From assembly GCA_964520905.1 (NCBI GenBank), contig CAZFQL010000009.1:1-64000 (forward strand): DNA of 64,000 nt, read 5' to 3'. The notes beneath the pieces were generated by a model, which worked only from the letters and a program-made list of their open reading frames with translations, was not told the origin of the DNA and searched no databases. Of this stretch, positions 1 to 9,300 are shown one piece after another (the first letter of the stretch is position 1; each line of letters opens with the position of its first letter). The position numbers and the translations under genes were made by a program. The stretch is from JAGVIE01 sp964520905. Lineage in GTDB: Bacteria; Bacteroidota; Ignavibacteria; UBA10030; SZUA-254.

Positions 1-60
1 CTAGTCGGCACTAGTCGGCACTAGTCGGCACTAGTCGGCACTAGTCGGCACTAGTAAGCA
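1..60. repeat. 10-bp tandem repeat (unit CTAGTCGGCA)
   Basis: Five exact copies of the 10-mer CTAGTCGGCA fill bases 1-50. A sixth copy (51-60) differs at two positions. The next two decamers (61-80) keep a faint resemblance at their 3' ends, so the array decays towards the gene at 106. It runs to the window edge and probably continues to the left, so its true copy number is unknown. Confidence 0.9.
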
Positions 61-105
61 TTAACTAACATCAATTAGCATGTGGTATATTAATTTAGAA
101 CAAAT

Positions 106-1539
106 ATGATAAATACTGACATCAAATTCGGGACAGACGGCTGGCGCGGCAAGATTGCCGAAGATTATACGTTCGACAACGTCCGCCGTTGCACACAGGG
201 CTTTGCAGATTATTTGAAATCCGTACACACATCCGATAAACTACAACGCGGTGTAGTAGTTGGTGGTGACAGGCGATTTCATTCTGAAAACTTTGCTGTT
301 GCTTCGGCTGAAGTTCTCGCGGCAAACGGAATCCCGGTTCACTTCTGCGGAGGCGGCGTGCCGACACCGGTAATTTCCTTCAGCGTTAAAGCACGGAATG
401 CCATAGCCGCCATCAATATAACTGCAAGCCACAATCCACCGGTTGACAACGGTTTCAAGGTTCGCGATGAAAACGGCGGCGCAATCGATCCCGAAGGATT
501 GAAAAAGATTGAAGCGCTTATCCCGAAGGATGTTTCATCCGTAAAGCTAATTAAATTTGATGATGGGATTGCCTCGGGCAAAATAATGAAATTCAATGCC
601 GACGAAGATTATATCAGGCAAATCAAAAAGTTAGTCGATCTCGAGCCGATAAAGCAAGCTGGGTTTAAAGTCCTTGTGGATCCGATGTGGGGCAACGGCG
701 CCGGCTGGTTCACGCGACTAATCGGAGGCGGCAAAACCCAGATCATAGAAATCCACAGCGAACGCAATCCGATTTTCCCTGAGATGAGCAGACCCGAGCC
801 GATTCAGCCGAATATAGATGCGGGTCTTGCAAAGGCAAAAGAAATCAGCGCCGATGTTGTGGTAATAACCGATGGTGATGCAGACCGATGCGGTTTCGCG
901 GATGAGAATGGAAATTTTCTAGATCAGCTTCGTGTTTACGCATTGCTTGCAATGTATTTGTTAGATGTCCGCAAACAGCGCGGCGCTATTGTAAAAACTC
1001 TTTCCACTACTTCTATGCTTGAAGCGCTTGGAAAGATTTATAATGTGCCAGTTCATGAAACGGGTGTCGGTTTTAAATTTGTAGCTCCAAAGATGATGGA
1101 AACCGATGCGATCATAGGCGGTGAAGAAAGCGGCGGATATGCGTTCCACGGACATGTGCCAGAACGTGATGGAATTTTAGCAGGACTTCTCTTCCTCGAT
1201 TTTATGGTGAAAACGAAATTGAAACCTTCACAGCTTCTTGCCAAGTTATTCGAGAAAGTCGGACCGCATTATTATGACCGCATCGATACAATCATCGAGG
1301 CGAGTCAAAAAGATAGAATCCTGAAAAACCTTAAAGAAAATCAACCCAAGAAGTTGGGAAACTGGGAAGTTGCGAAGGTGAATCTTACAGATGGATTTAA
1401 GTTTATCCTCGCCGATGGCAGTTGGCTGTTAATCCGTTTCTCCGGAACAGAGCCGTTAGTGAGAATTTATTCTGAAGCATTGAGTAAAGAACAAGTCCAA
1501 CAACTTTTATTGGCTGGGAAAAGACTAATAGAAGGATGA
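106..1539 (+). CDS. Phosphoglucomutase/phosphomannomutase family protein
   Basis: Alpha-D-phosphohexomutase that should interconvert hexose 1- and 6-phosphates in the cytoplasm, feeding glycogen and cell-surface sugar synthesis. All four family signatures are visible: the catalytic phosphoserine loop TASHNPP (Ser108), the Mg-binding loop DGDADR (256-261), the sugar-specificity loop GEESGG (339-344), and the C-terminal phosphate-binding loop RFSGTEP (444-450). The N-terminus GTDGWRG is typical of this family. Length of 477 residues is normal. The loop GEESGG does not by itself separate glucose from mannose specificity. A glycogen operon lies about 4 kb downstream, so a glucose 1-phosphate role is plausible but inferred. 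A TATATT hexamer at 86-91 could be its -10 box; no good -35 is seen. Confidence 0.93.
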   Translation: MINTDIKFGTDGWRGKIAEDYTFDNVRRCTQGFADYLKSVHTSDKLQRGVVVGGDRRFHSENFAVASAEVLAANGIPVHFCGGGVPTPVISFSVKARNAIAAINITASHNPPVDNGFKVRDENGGAIDPEGLKKIEALIPKDVSSVKLIKFDDGIASGKIMKFNADEDYIRQIKKLVDLEPIKQAGFKVLVDPMWGNGAGWFTRLIGGGKTQIIEIHSERNPIFPEMSRPEPIQPNIDAGLAKAKEISADVVVITDGDADRCGFADENGNFLDQLRVYALLAMYLLDVRKQRGAIVKTLSTTSMLEALGKIYNVPVHETGVGFKFVAPKMMETDAIIGGEESGGYAFHGHVPERDGILAGLLFLDFMVKTKLKPSQLLAKLFEKVGPHYYDRIDTIIEASQKDRILKNLKENQPKKLGNWEVAKVNLTDGFKFILADGSWLLIRFSGTEPLVRIYSEALSKEQVQQLLLAGKRLIEG

Positions 1540-1557
1540 AGTGTGAAGGATGATAAA

Positions 1558-1912
1558 ATGATCGATTTGAGGAAGAGGACGAAAGAGTTCGCATTGATGA
1601 TTATCGGGATTTACTCATCACTCTCGAAGACAACCGAAAAATCAGGTTTTGGGGAAACAATCATTGAGATCGGGTACATCTGTCGGAGCACACTATCGAG
1701 AAGGATGTCGCGCACGATCTAATGCAGAATTTATTAGTAAATTAGAAGGTGGATTGCAGGAACTTGAAGAGACACAGTATTGGTTAGAATTACTTATTGA
1801 AACAGCAAAATCAGACTCATCTGCATTTCAAGAAGCGCTAAAAGAATCTGATGAATTAATTGCCATATTCACAACTATTGTTAAAGAAGTAAAGTTTAAA
1901 GGTAAGAAATGA
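1558..1912 (+). pseudogene. Four-helix-bundle protein (S23/IVS family), frameshifted
   Basis: Two frames together encode one complete four-helix-bundle protein of the kind also found in 23S rRNA intervening sequences. The first half starts at ATG 1558 (MIDLRKRTKEFAL...) and reads to the A-run at 1637-1641. The second half continues in the next frame (QVLGKQSLRSGTSVGAHYREG) to the stop at 1912. Removing one A from the five-A run restores a single reading frame of about 117 residues with the family's usual motif order. As written, translation from 1558 leaves the family frame after the A-run, and translation from the TTG at 1649 gives only an N-truncated 87-residue product. The cause may be a real mutation or an assembly error. 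Function of stand-alone members is unknown. Confidence 0.85.
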
Positions 1913-2009
1913 TATTTCTAACAAATAATTTATTCAAAGTCATTCATCCTTCAACCCCCATCATTCATCCTTTCCAATGTTCTGTTTATTTTGCATTCAA
2001 AGAGTGGTA

Positions 2010-2564
2010 ATGCGAATTATGCACAGTCACAAAACGACTTTCGTTCTGATCCTGCTTCTGTGCTTGAGTGCTCTTGCATATTCATCCACAAGACAGAAAA
2101 CGAAGAAACATCCGCAGAAAAAAAATGAAACAACCGGTAAAGTCACGGCGAACTACGGGAAATACGAATTCAGTTTTAAGGCGCTTGATGGAAAAACAAT
2201 CCGGCTTTCGGACTATGCTGGTAAAGTTGTTCTCGTAAATATCTGGGCGCCCTGGTGCCCGCCCTGCAAAAAAGAAACGCCCGGATTCGTGAGTCTATAT
2301 GAACAATATCACAAAAAAGGGTTCGAGATAGTGGGGGTTGCTGTTCAAACAAGCGAGAGCGATGTCCGCGCATTTATGTCTGAATACAAAGTTCAATGGC
2401 AGATCGGCATCAAGGATGAAATTGCTAAGATGTACGGTACATACGGAATCCCGGATAGTTATCTCTTTCGCCACGACGGATCGTTGGTGAAAGAATTTGT
2501 AGGATATGCCAGTGAAGATGCGCTCGAACCGCTCATAAAAGAAGCTCTCAAACTTTCTAAGTAA
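2010..2564 (+). CDS. TlpA/ResA-like periplasmic thioredoxin-fold protein
   Basis: Thiol-disulfide oxidoreductase of the TlpA/AhpC-TSA group, probably exported to the periplasm. The N-terminus has a hydrophobic signal segment (TTFVLILLLCLSALAYSS), then a lysine-rich linker. The thioredoxin fold carries the active site WAPWCPPCKK (CPPC) and the cis-proline loop near GIPDSYLF. The reading frame is open from 1977, but ATG 2010 (or 2019) places the signal peptide correctly at the N-terminus, so 2010 was chosen. It sits alone between the broken four-helix-bundle gene and an aminotransferase, so no partner is suggested. The role, such as cytochrome c maturation or peroxide handling, cannot be fixed from sequence alone. 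Confidence 0.85.
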   Translation: MRIMHSHKTTFVLILLLCLSALAYSSTRQKTKKHPQKKNETTGKVTANYGKYEFSFKALDGKTIRLSDYAGKVVLVNIWAPWCPPCKKETPGFVSLYEQYHKKGFEIVGVAVQTSESDVRAFMSEYKVQWQIGIKDEIAKMYGTYGIPDSYLFRHDGSLVKEFVGYASEDALEPLIKEALKLSK

Positions 2565-2672
2565 CATAAAAAGTTATTTCCACTCTCTCAAAATCCGATA
2601 TTTAGCATGGAATCCCTGTTATTAATTATGGTATTCTCGTCCGATTTAAATATTTTTTCATTTTCTTAACGC

Positions 2673-2701
2673 TTGAGAATCTCTTTGCTTCTTGCTATAT
2701 T
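2673..2701 (+). promoter_or_regulatory. Sigma70-type promoter for the aminotransferase
   Basis: TTGAGA (2673-2678) and TATATT (2696-2701) are separated by exactly 17 bases. The start codon is 42 bases beyond the -10 box. Confidence 0.6.
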
Positions 2702-2742
2702 CTTTCATCACGATAAAGATAATTTAAACTCGGGGCATTATC

Positions 2743-3912
2743 ATGATTCATATCTCACAACGGATGAAACGTCTCGGCACCGAGACGGCATTTTTAGTTC
2801 TCGCAAAAGCAAAAGCGCTTGAAGCACAAGGGAAAAAAATGGTTCACCTCGAAATTGGCGAACCCGATTTCGATACACCAATGAACATCAAACTTGCTGC
2901 GAAAAAAGCCATTGATGATGGTTTCACTCACTATGGACCTGCATCGGGACTACCTCAGCTTCGAGAAGCAATTGCCAGGCACATTTCGCAAACGCGCGGC
3001 ATAGATGTGAAACCGGATAATGTAGTCGTTACGCCCGGTGGTAAACCTGTCATGTTCTATACAATCCTGGCAACAGTTGATGAGGGTGATGAAGTTATTT
3101 ATCCTAATCCCGGTTTTCCAATCTATGAATCGGTGATTGAGTTCGTAGGGGCAAAAGCAGTTCCACTCGTACTGAGGGAAGAGAATGAATTCCGTGTCGA
3201 TGTGAGCGACTTGAAGAAACTGATCACAAAAAAAACACGTTTGCTGATTCTGAATTCTCCTCAAAATCCAACCGGTGGTATATTGAGGCTCGAAGATTTC
3301 AAAGAAATTTCAAAACTCGCGATTGAACATGATATCATCGTACTTGCAGATGAGATTTATAGTCAGATTGTTTACGGCGATTTCAAACATTACAGCATCG
3401 CGGCGCTTCCTGGTATGCAGGAACGAACGATCATACTCGACGGCTTCTCGAAAACCTTCGCGATGACCGGCTGGCGTCTCGGTTACGGAGTAATGCCGGC
3501 GGAATTGGTTTCGCTTATTACACAGCTTCAGATCAACAGCAATTCATGCACGGCAAGTTTTACCCAGATTGCCGGTGTGGAAGGACTCAACGGTCCACAG
3601 GACGATGTTCACCGGATGGTGCGAGAGTTTAAGAAACGCCGCGACATAATTGTGGATGGATTGAATTCGATCCCCGGTTTTAAATGTTTTAAACCTCACG
3701 GTGCGTTTTATGTTTTCCCTAATATTCGGGGAACCGGAATGAATTCCCGCAATCTCGCCGATAAACTATTGAATGAAGCTGGTGTTGCCAGTCTATCAGG
3801 AACCGCCTTCGGGAAATTCGGCGAAGGATACCTTCGCTTCTCATACGCAAACTCGATTCCCAATATCGAATGGGCGCTTGAAAGTATAAGGAAAACACTG
3901 AAGGCAAATTAA
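2743..3912 (+). CDS. PLP-dependent class I/II aminotransferase (aspartate aminotransferase-like)
   Basis: Fold-type I aminotransferase of 389 residues. The lysine that binds PLP is Lys237 in the segment DGFSKTFAMTGWRLG. The cofactor contacts NPTGG (175-179) and DEIY (203-206) are present, as is the conserved Arg245 in WRLG. The family covers aspartate, aromatic and other amino-donor specificities, so the exact substrate is not certain; the best guess is an aspartate/alanine-type enzyme. The gene is monocistronic by spacing and has its own promoter at 2673-2701. Confidence 0.9.
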   Translation: MIHISQRMKRLGTETAFLVLAKAKALEAQGKKMVHLEIGEPDFDTPMNIKLAAKKAIDDGFTHYGPASGLPQLREAIARHISQTRGIDVKPDNVVVTPGGKPVMFYTILATVDEGDEVIYPNPGFPIYESVIEFVGAKAVPLVLREENEFRVDVSDLKKLITKKTRLLILNSPQNPTGGILRLEDFKEISKLAIEHDIIVLADEIYSQIVYGDFKHYSIAALPGMQERTIILDGFSKTFAMTGWRLGYGVMPAELVSLITQLQINSNSCTASFTQIAGVEGLNGPQDDVHRMVREFKKRRDIIVDGLNSIPGFKCFKPHGAFYVFPNIRGTGMNSRNLADKLLNEAGVASLSGTAFGKFGEGYLRFSYANSIPNIEWALESIRKTLKAN

Positions 3913-3971
3913 TCCTCTTTGGTGCGCCGGGAATAACACTTTCCTTAATCACTGAAATTTTAATCCGGTAT

Positions 3972-4000
3972 TTGCATTTCTCGATTTATCGTGCTATATT
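3972..4000 (+). promoter_or_regulatory. Sigma70-type promoter for nikR
   Basis: TTGCAT (3972-3977), 17 bases, TATATT (3995-4000). The -10 box overlaps the left half of the dyad at 3991-4017, so a bound repressor would block RNA polymerase. Confidence 0.6.
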
Positions 4001-4017
4001 TTTAAAAAACGTAGCAC
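3991..4017. promoter_or_regulatory. Probable NikR operator (GTGCTAT-N13-GTAGCAC)
   Basis: The inverted repeat GTGCTA (3991-3996) / TAGCAC (4012-4017) has 15 bases between the 6-mers, which puts the half-sites 21 bp apart, two helical turns. It is immediately upstream of nikR (ATG 4024) and overlaps the -10 box. The geometry resembles known and predicted NikR sites (6-7 bp half-sites with a 13-16 bp spacer). Autoregulation is inferred from position. Confidence 0.65.
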
Positions 4018-4023
4018 ACTTAT

Positions 4024-4467
4024 ATGAAAAAAATTATTCGGTTCGGCGTCTCGATTGAGGAAACACTCCTCGGACAATTTGATAAACTCATCAACAAAAA
4101 AGGTTATATCAACCGCTCTGAAGCTATCCGCGATATCGTGCGTGAGAAACTTGTAGAAGAAAGCGTGGAGGAATCGACGGGTGAAGTCTACGGTGCTCTC
4201 GTCTACATTTACGATCACCACAAGAGGGATCTGGAAAAAAGTCTTGCCAACTTACAACACAAACATTTTCACAACATTATTTCAACGAGCCACGTTCATA
4301 TTGACCATGACCACTGCTTCGAGGTAATTCTCCTGCGCGGCGAAGCAAGAATATTGAAACAGATCGCTGAAAAACTCCTGAGTTTTACCGGTGTGAAACA
4401 CGGCAAACTGACACTGACAACATCGCTGACGAAACATCCACAAACAAAACATCATCACCATCATTGA
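4024..4467 (+). CDS. nikR: Nickel-responsive transcriptional regulator NikR
   Basis: Ribbon-helix-helix repressor with a C-terminal ACT-like nickel-binding domain. The N-terminal RHH (about 1-45) begins RFGVSIEETLLGQFD and ends RSEAIRDIVREKL. The high-affinity Ni ligands of the family are all present with the right spacing: His79, His90, His92 and Cys98 (HVHIDHDHC). The C-terminus is an extra histidine-rich tail ending in five histidines, which could buffer metal. No Nik transporter follows; instead an outer-membrane protein starts 12 bases downstream, probably co-transcribed. A dyad that overlaps the promoter suggests autoregulation. Confidence 0.93.
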   Translation: MKKIIRFGVSIEETLLGQFDKLINKKGYINRSEAIRDIVREKLVEESVEESTGEVYGALVYIYDHHKRDLEKSLANLQHKHFHNIISTSHVHIDHDHCFEVILLRGEARILKQIAEKLLSFTGVKHGKLTLTTSLTKHPQTKHHHHH

Positions 4468-4479
4468 AAGGTACTCTTT

Positions 4480-5211
4480 ATGAAAAAAATTGTTACCATA
4501 ATCGCACTCCTGTCGCTCCTCGTGAGCACGGCTTATCCCTGCTTCGATACATACCTCTTTCTGCGGAAAGGATCGATGGCTTACCCGTATAAATCTTTAG
4601 TACTTGATCTTAACAACGAATATTCTTTCAACAAACTTGGAAGTCCGCAGAACGATATGTTTTTTCTCAACGGAAATATTTATTACGGCGTAGTAAGAAA
4701 CTTCTCGGTACAGTTCAGTCTCGGATCTGGCGAGAAACCGCGTAACGATTTTAAAATCGATTCATACGGTATTAGAGGCGTTTACAATCTGTACACATCC
4801 GGCACACAAGACTACACTCTGGATGTAATCGGGGAACATGCCGGACGGTTCGACGGCGCTGAAAATGAAGCGACATTTTCCTTACCAAACATCTTTCGCT
4901 TCGATCAATTCACATACGTACTTCATCCCACGGCAAGTTACGTGTTTGAAGATAAGAATATGACCGTGGGCGGACACACCGGACTTTTCTACGATTTCAA
5001 CCAAACAGGTGTTGTCGGAGTCGGGGCTGAGTATGCAAGCGTTCAAAGCAGCAGTTCAGCCGGGCAAAGGATAACGCAAAGTGAATTCTCTGCAAGCTTA
5101 TTTCTCGGCGCATACCTCGGCAGTAGCATCTACCTCCAGAACGAGATTGCTAAAGGGCTTGCAAACTCACGTGATTTCGGATTTGCTCTAACCACAAAAG
5201 TGATATTGTGA
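4480..5211 (+). CDS. Exported protein, probable outer-membrane beta-barrel, co-transcribed with nikR
   Basis: Not recognised as a named family. It has a clear signal peptide (MKKIVTIIALLSLLVSTAYPC), then 220 residues of alternating polar/hydrophobic strands rich in Tyr, Phe and Gly (FSVQFSLGSGEKP, YTLDVIGEHAGRF, LGAYLGSSIYLQNEI), the pattern of a small outer-membrane beta-barrel. It begins 12 bases after nikR and ends at a strong terminator, so the two genes form one unit. A nickel-related role, such as metal uptake across the outer membrane, is inference from context only. Confidence 0.7.
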   Translation: MKKIVTIIALLSLLVSTAYPCFDTYLFLRKGSMAYPYKSLVLDLNNEYSFNKLGSPQNDMFFLNGNIYYGVVRNFSVQFSLGSGEKPRNDFKIDSYGIRGVYNLYTSGTQDYTLDVIGEHAGRFDGAENEATFSLPNIFRFDQFTYVLHPTASYVFEDKNMTVGGHTGLFYDFNQTGVVGVGAEYASVQSSSSAGQRITQSEFSASLFLGAYLGSSIYLQNEIAKGLANSRDFGFALTTKVIL

Positions 5212-5240
5212 TTTCCTAAAGACAACCAATCTACTTATCA

Positions 5241-5275
5241 AATAAAGCCGACCTCTCGACCGGGTTGGCTTTATT
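5241..5275 (+). terminator. Rho-independent terminator of the nikR operon
   Basis: A 13-bp stem (5241-5253 with 5263-5275, one G-T pair) around a short loop, followed by a T-rich tract (TTATTATTTC). Confidence 0.85.
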
Positions 5276-5381
5276 ATTTCTTGAAATCGCATAACACCCA
5301 TTCAGAAAAGAAACCACCACTGTCAGATTTCGGTAGTATTAATCAAATACTGCCGCATCCCATATCGTCCGGCTTTTCCAA

Positions 5382-5410
5382 TTGGGTTTTCTCTCGTAAA
5401 ACATTATATT
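5382..5410 (+). promoter_or_regulatory. Promoter of the ATP-grasp/glycogen operon, apparently leaderless
   Basis: TTGGGT (5382-5387), 17 bases, TATATT (5405-5410). The expected transcription start, about 7 bases past the -10 box, falls on the ATG at 5416. This supports 5416 as the start and suggests a leaderless mRNA. Confidence 0.55.
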
Positions 5411-5415
5411 CTAAC

Positions 5416-6354
5416 ATGAATTCATCGCAAATAAAAACATTCCATCTCTCTATCGCTTGGAATTGGGAATTCGATTCGGATTTTATCAGCGGCATCGAGC
5501 ATGAATGCGCCATTCAAGGTATTTCCACTTATCGCATCGATACCGATCATCTGCCCTACATACTCAGCGAACTCAATCAGAACAAGGTCGCGTTTCAGGC
5601 ATTCTTCGACCGCGCATCGGATGCCGACCCTACGTTCCTCCCGCTCGTCAAATGGATGGAAGAACATGCAACATGTCTTATCAATCCATACCACAGAGTA
5701 TCTCATGCAATCGACAAAGCTACGATGCATTTAGAATTTATCACGAACGGAATTTACGTTCCATCAACCATCATCTTGTCCCCATACAACGAACAGCGAT
5801 GCATTACAATTCAAGAGGAAGAACTGAAACAGTTCGGCAAATCGTTCGTCATCAAACCGGCAAATACGACGGGAGGTGGAACCGGTGTGATTATGAATGC
5901 AACGAGTTTAACACAAATAATCGCGGCACGGCAGGAACACAAGAACGATAAATATCTTATCCAGGAAACTATCACGCCGAAACTACTCGATGGAAAACGC
6001 GCATGGTTTCGTGTTTATTTTGCCTTCGGTGAGATAATCCCATGCTGGTGGGATGACAAGACTCACCGGTATACCGAATTGACACCGGATGAAGAAATTA
6101 AGTATAATTTGAGCGGACTTAAAAATACTATGACCGTAATTCAAAATATCTGCGGTTTGGATTTCTTCTCTTCCGAAATCGCTCTGACGGAGAAGGGAAC
6201 ATTCGTGGTCGTAGATTACGTCAACGAGGTTTGCGATATGCGATTACAATCTAAATATGATGACGGCGCTCCCGATGCAATCGTCCATAAAATTGAACGA
6301 CTCATTGCCGAACACGTGAAGACCCGGATTAACTGTAATAATGGTGAAAAATGA
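5416..6354 (+). CDS. ATP-grasp domain protein, first gene of a glycogen operon
   Basis: ATP-grasp enzymes join a carboxylate to a nucleophile through an acyl phosphate. The ATP-binding lysine region FVIKPANTTGGGTGV, the adenine-side strand KYLIQETITP and the metal-binding segment VVDYVNEVCDMR (Asp/Asn) are visible in the C-terminal two thirds. The N-terminal third has no recognised family. Substrate unknown. The frame is open further upstream (to 5281), but the promoter at 5382-5410 and the ATG favour 5416, giving 312 residues. The stop overlaps the start of the GH13 gene by four bases (ATGA), so the two are translationally coupled. An ATP-grasp protein heading a glycogen operon is unusual; it could modify the large GH13 protein or a small molecule, but nothing here shows which. 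Confidence 0.8.
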   Translation: MNSSQIKTFHLSIAWNWEFDSDFISGIEHECAIQGISTYRIDTDHLPYILSELNQNKVAFQAFFDRASDADPTFLPLVKWMEEHATCLINPYHRVSHAIDKATMHLEFITNGIYVPSTIILSPYNEQRCITIQEEELKQFGKSFVIKPANTTGGGTGVIMNATSLTQIIAARQEHKNDKYLIQETITPKLLDGKRAWFRVYFAFGEIIPCWWDDKTHRYTELTPDEEIKYNLSGLKNTMTVIQNICGLDFFSSEIALTEKGTFVVVDYVNEVCDMRLQSKYDDGAPDAIVHKIERLIAEHVKTRINCNNGEK

Positions 6355-9300
6355 ACAACCGCCCGCTGTATATCGTTCTTTTAAAATTTCCATCCCCTGG
6401 TGAGCATGTCCTAAACCGGCAGATGAATGAATTCCATATCCTGTCATCTGTCCGCACGAAGTACGAGATTGATGACTCTCTCTTCACTACAACCGGCAAC
6501 ATCATCTTCCCAAACTACCATGCTGTCCGCCTCCTTGCGGGCAAGATGAATGCCAGCCGCGAATTGCAAAATCATCCCGAGCAGGTGGTACGCGCCGGAC
6601 AGCTTAACGCCATGGGACTTATCGATGAAATTTACCATTACGTTCTCCGGCTTTATGAAGAGACAACAAACCCGGAAGTATTTACACGCGCACTGAAAAA
6701 ATTGAATCAGACTGCGGGATCTAAAAAAGCTAACGACACCTTGCATCAATTCGGAGTACTTTTTCCGCCAATCGAAGTATACACAGGCAAAAATACGCTC
6801 GATAATTATCTAAAATCCGGTGCCGGAGATAAACCGCACACCGAGGTTACACTCGAGGAGATGATTCTCCTTTACTTTGCCAACTTCAATCCTGCGAATA
6901 CGGTCTTCAAAGAATTATTCGACGATAAGGACTTAAAAGAGAGAACGTTCTACTCTCAATCGATAGTCGAACTTGAGAAATTTTTCCTGAATGAAAAACG
7001 GTTCGGTCCGCAGAACCAGTTTATATTCGATCTGCTCCGCGCTCCGATACTTGCAAGTCCGAACAGTTTGGAGGGACAGCTTGCCTACATCAAGAAAAAT
7101 TGGGGATTGATTCTCTCGGATAAATTTCTCAAAAAAATATTAGGCGCAGGTGATTTAATAAAAGAAGACGCGAAACTCATCTTCCACGGTGAACCTGCGA
7201 CCCCGCCCGTCCCTACTTACAGCATCGAAAATATGAAAGGAGTAGGATTACTCGATTATGAGCGATTCACATCCGACTTAGATTGGATGCCGAACGTAGT
7301 ACTTCTGGCAAAGAACACTTATGTGTGGCTCGATCAGCTCTCAAAAAAATATAGAAGGTCGATCACCAAGCTGAATGAAATCCCGGATGAAGAACTGGAT
7401 CGGTTAGCGCGATGGAATATTACCGCACTATGGTTGATTGGAATATGGGAACGAAGTCCGGCTTCTCAGAAAATTAAGCAGTGGACGGGAAACCCTGAAG
7501 CGGTTTCATCCGCTTATTCACTTTATGATTACACTATTGCAAACGATCTTGGCGGCGAAGAAGCTTTTCAGAATCTCCGTTATCGCGCATGGCAGCGCGG
7601 CATCAGACTTGCCGGTGATATGGTGCCGAATCACATGGGAATTTATTCAAAGTGGGTTGTCGAGCATCCCGATTATTTCATCCAGTCTGCTTACCCGCCA
7701 TATCCGAATTATCAATTCGCCGGCGGTAATCTTGCCGATCATAATGGTATCGAGATTCGTATTGAAGACGGATACTGGAGCCGGAGCGATGCGGCTGTTG
7801 TCTTCCAGCGGGTGGATAAACGCAACGGAAACATCCGCTACATTTATCACGGCAACGACGGCACACATATGCCATGGAACGACACAGCGCAATTGGATTT
7901 TCTGAAAGCGGAAGTCCGTGAGGCAGTTGTTCAAACTATCTTACATGTCGCCAGAAAGTTTTCCATCATTCGCTTCGATGCGGCGATGACTCTGACGAAG
8001 CGTCACTTCCAGCGGCTGTGGTATCCGCAGCCCGGAAGCGGCGGCGACATTCCCTCCCGCTCCGATTACGAGCTTTCGGCCGAAGAATTCAACAAACTTT
8101 TTCCGAATGAATTCTGGCGAGAAGTAGTCGATCGGATCAATCAGGAGATGCCCAACACACTTTTACTTGCGGAAGCGTTCTGGCTGCTCGAGGGATATTT
8201 TGTGCGCACACTCGGTATGCACCGCGTTTACAACAGCGCTTTCATGCACATGCTAATGAAGGAAGAAAACTCTAAATACCGCGATCTTATTCGCAACACG
8301 ATGCATTATAATCCTGAAATCCTCAAGCGGTACGTGAATTTCATGAGCAATCCGGACGAGCAGACGGCAATTGCACAGTTCGGGAAAGACGATAAATATT
8401 TCGGCGCCGCGCTAATGATGGTAACGTTACCGGGGCTTCCGATGTTCGCTCACGGTCAGGCGGAAGGATACACGGAAAAATACGGAATGGAATATAAGCG
8501 GGCATATTACAACGAAGAACCCGACCTTCACCTGATCCGCCGCCATGAGCAGGAAATATTCCCTTTGCTTGGCAAACGCCATCTTTTCAGCCAGGTGACA
8601 AGTTTTGAACTCTTCGACTTTATCGATGACAACGGCAATCTGAATGAAAACGTATTCGCATACTCGAACAAAATCGGCAACGAGCGTGCACTTATTTTTT
8701 ACCATAATAAATATGAAGAGACTTCCGGCAGGATTAATACCACTATCGGCAGAAACATAGGAACTACGGATAACCCAAATATTGTCTATAAGAATTTAGG
8801 ACAAGCGCTCGAGTTATCGAACGCAGAAAATGTTTTCTATATCTATAAAGATTATAAAACGAATCTTGAATACATCCGCTCCGCTAAAGATATGCACGAA
8901 CGCGGGATGCATATCGAATTAAAAGCGTTTCAGTACCGCATCTTTCTGGATTTCAAAGAAGTGCACGATTCAAACGGTGAATATGCGCGGCTCGCTTCCC
9001 ATTTGCATCGCGAAGGCGTTGGCGATATATTCAAGGAATTACTGCTTGTCAGGGCATTTCCCTTCCATCTCAAGTTGTACGACCTAATCAACGACTCGAC
9101 CATCGAACTATTTCTGAAACAATGCACAGACACCGCCGCCCAAACACATTCAACCAAAATTGAACTAACCCACATTGTTCCCCAGTATCAGTCTTGTGTC
9201 CGTTTACTGAATTCTATTTACCCATCCGGGATTGAATCAACCAGAAGTTCCGAGGTACTTGACGATAGATTACAAACAATTGTCCGTTTGTCAGCCGAGA

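Noticed and set aside
1..60. CRISPR array at the window edge
   Set aside because: The 10-bp units are directly adjacent, with no spacers and no cas genes.
4450..4467. Histidine tail of NikR as a cloning tag
   Set aside because: The sequence around it is natural, with no vector sequence, and His-rich ends occur in nickel proteins.
5281..5415. Longer N-terminus for the ATP-grasp protein
   Set aside because: It would start at TTG inside the terminator's T-tract and run across the promoter at 5382-5410; ATG 5416 fits better.
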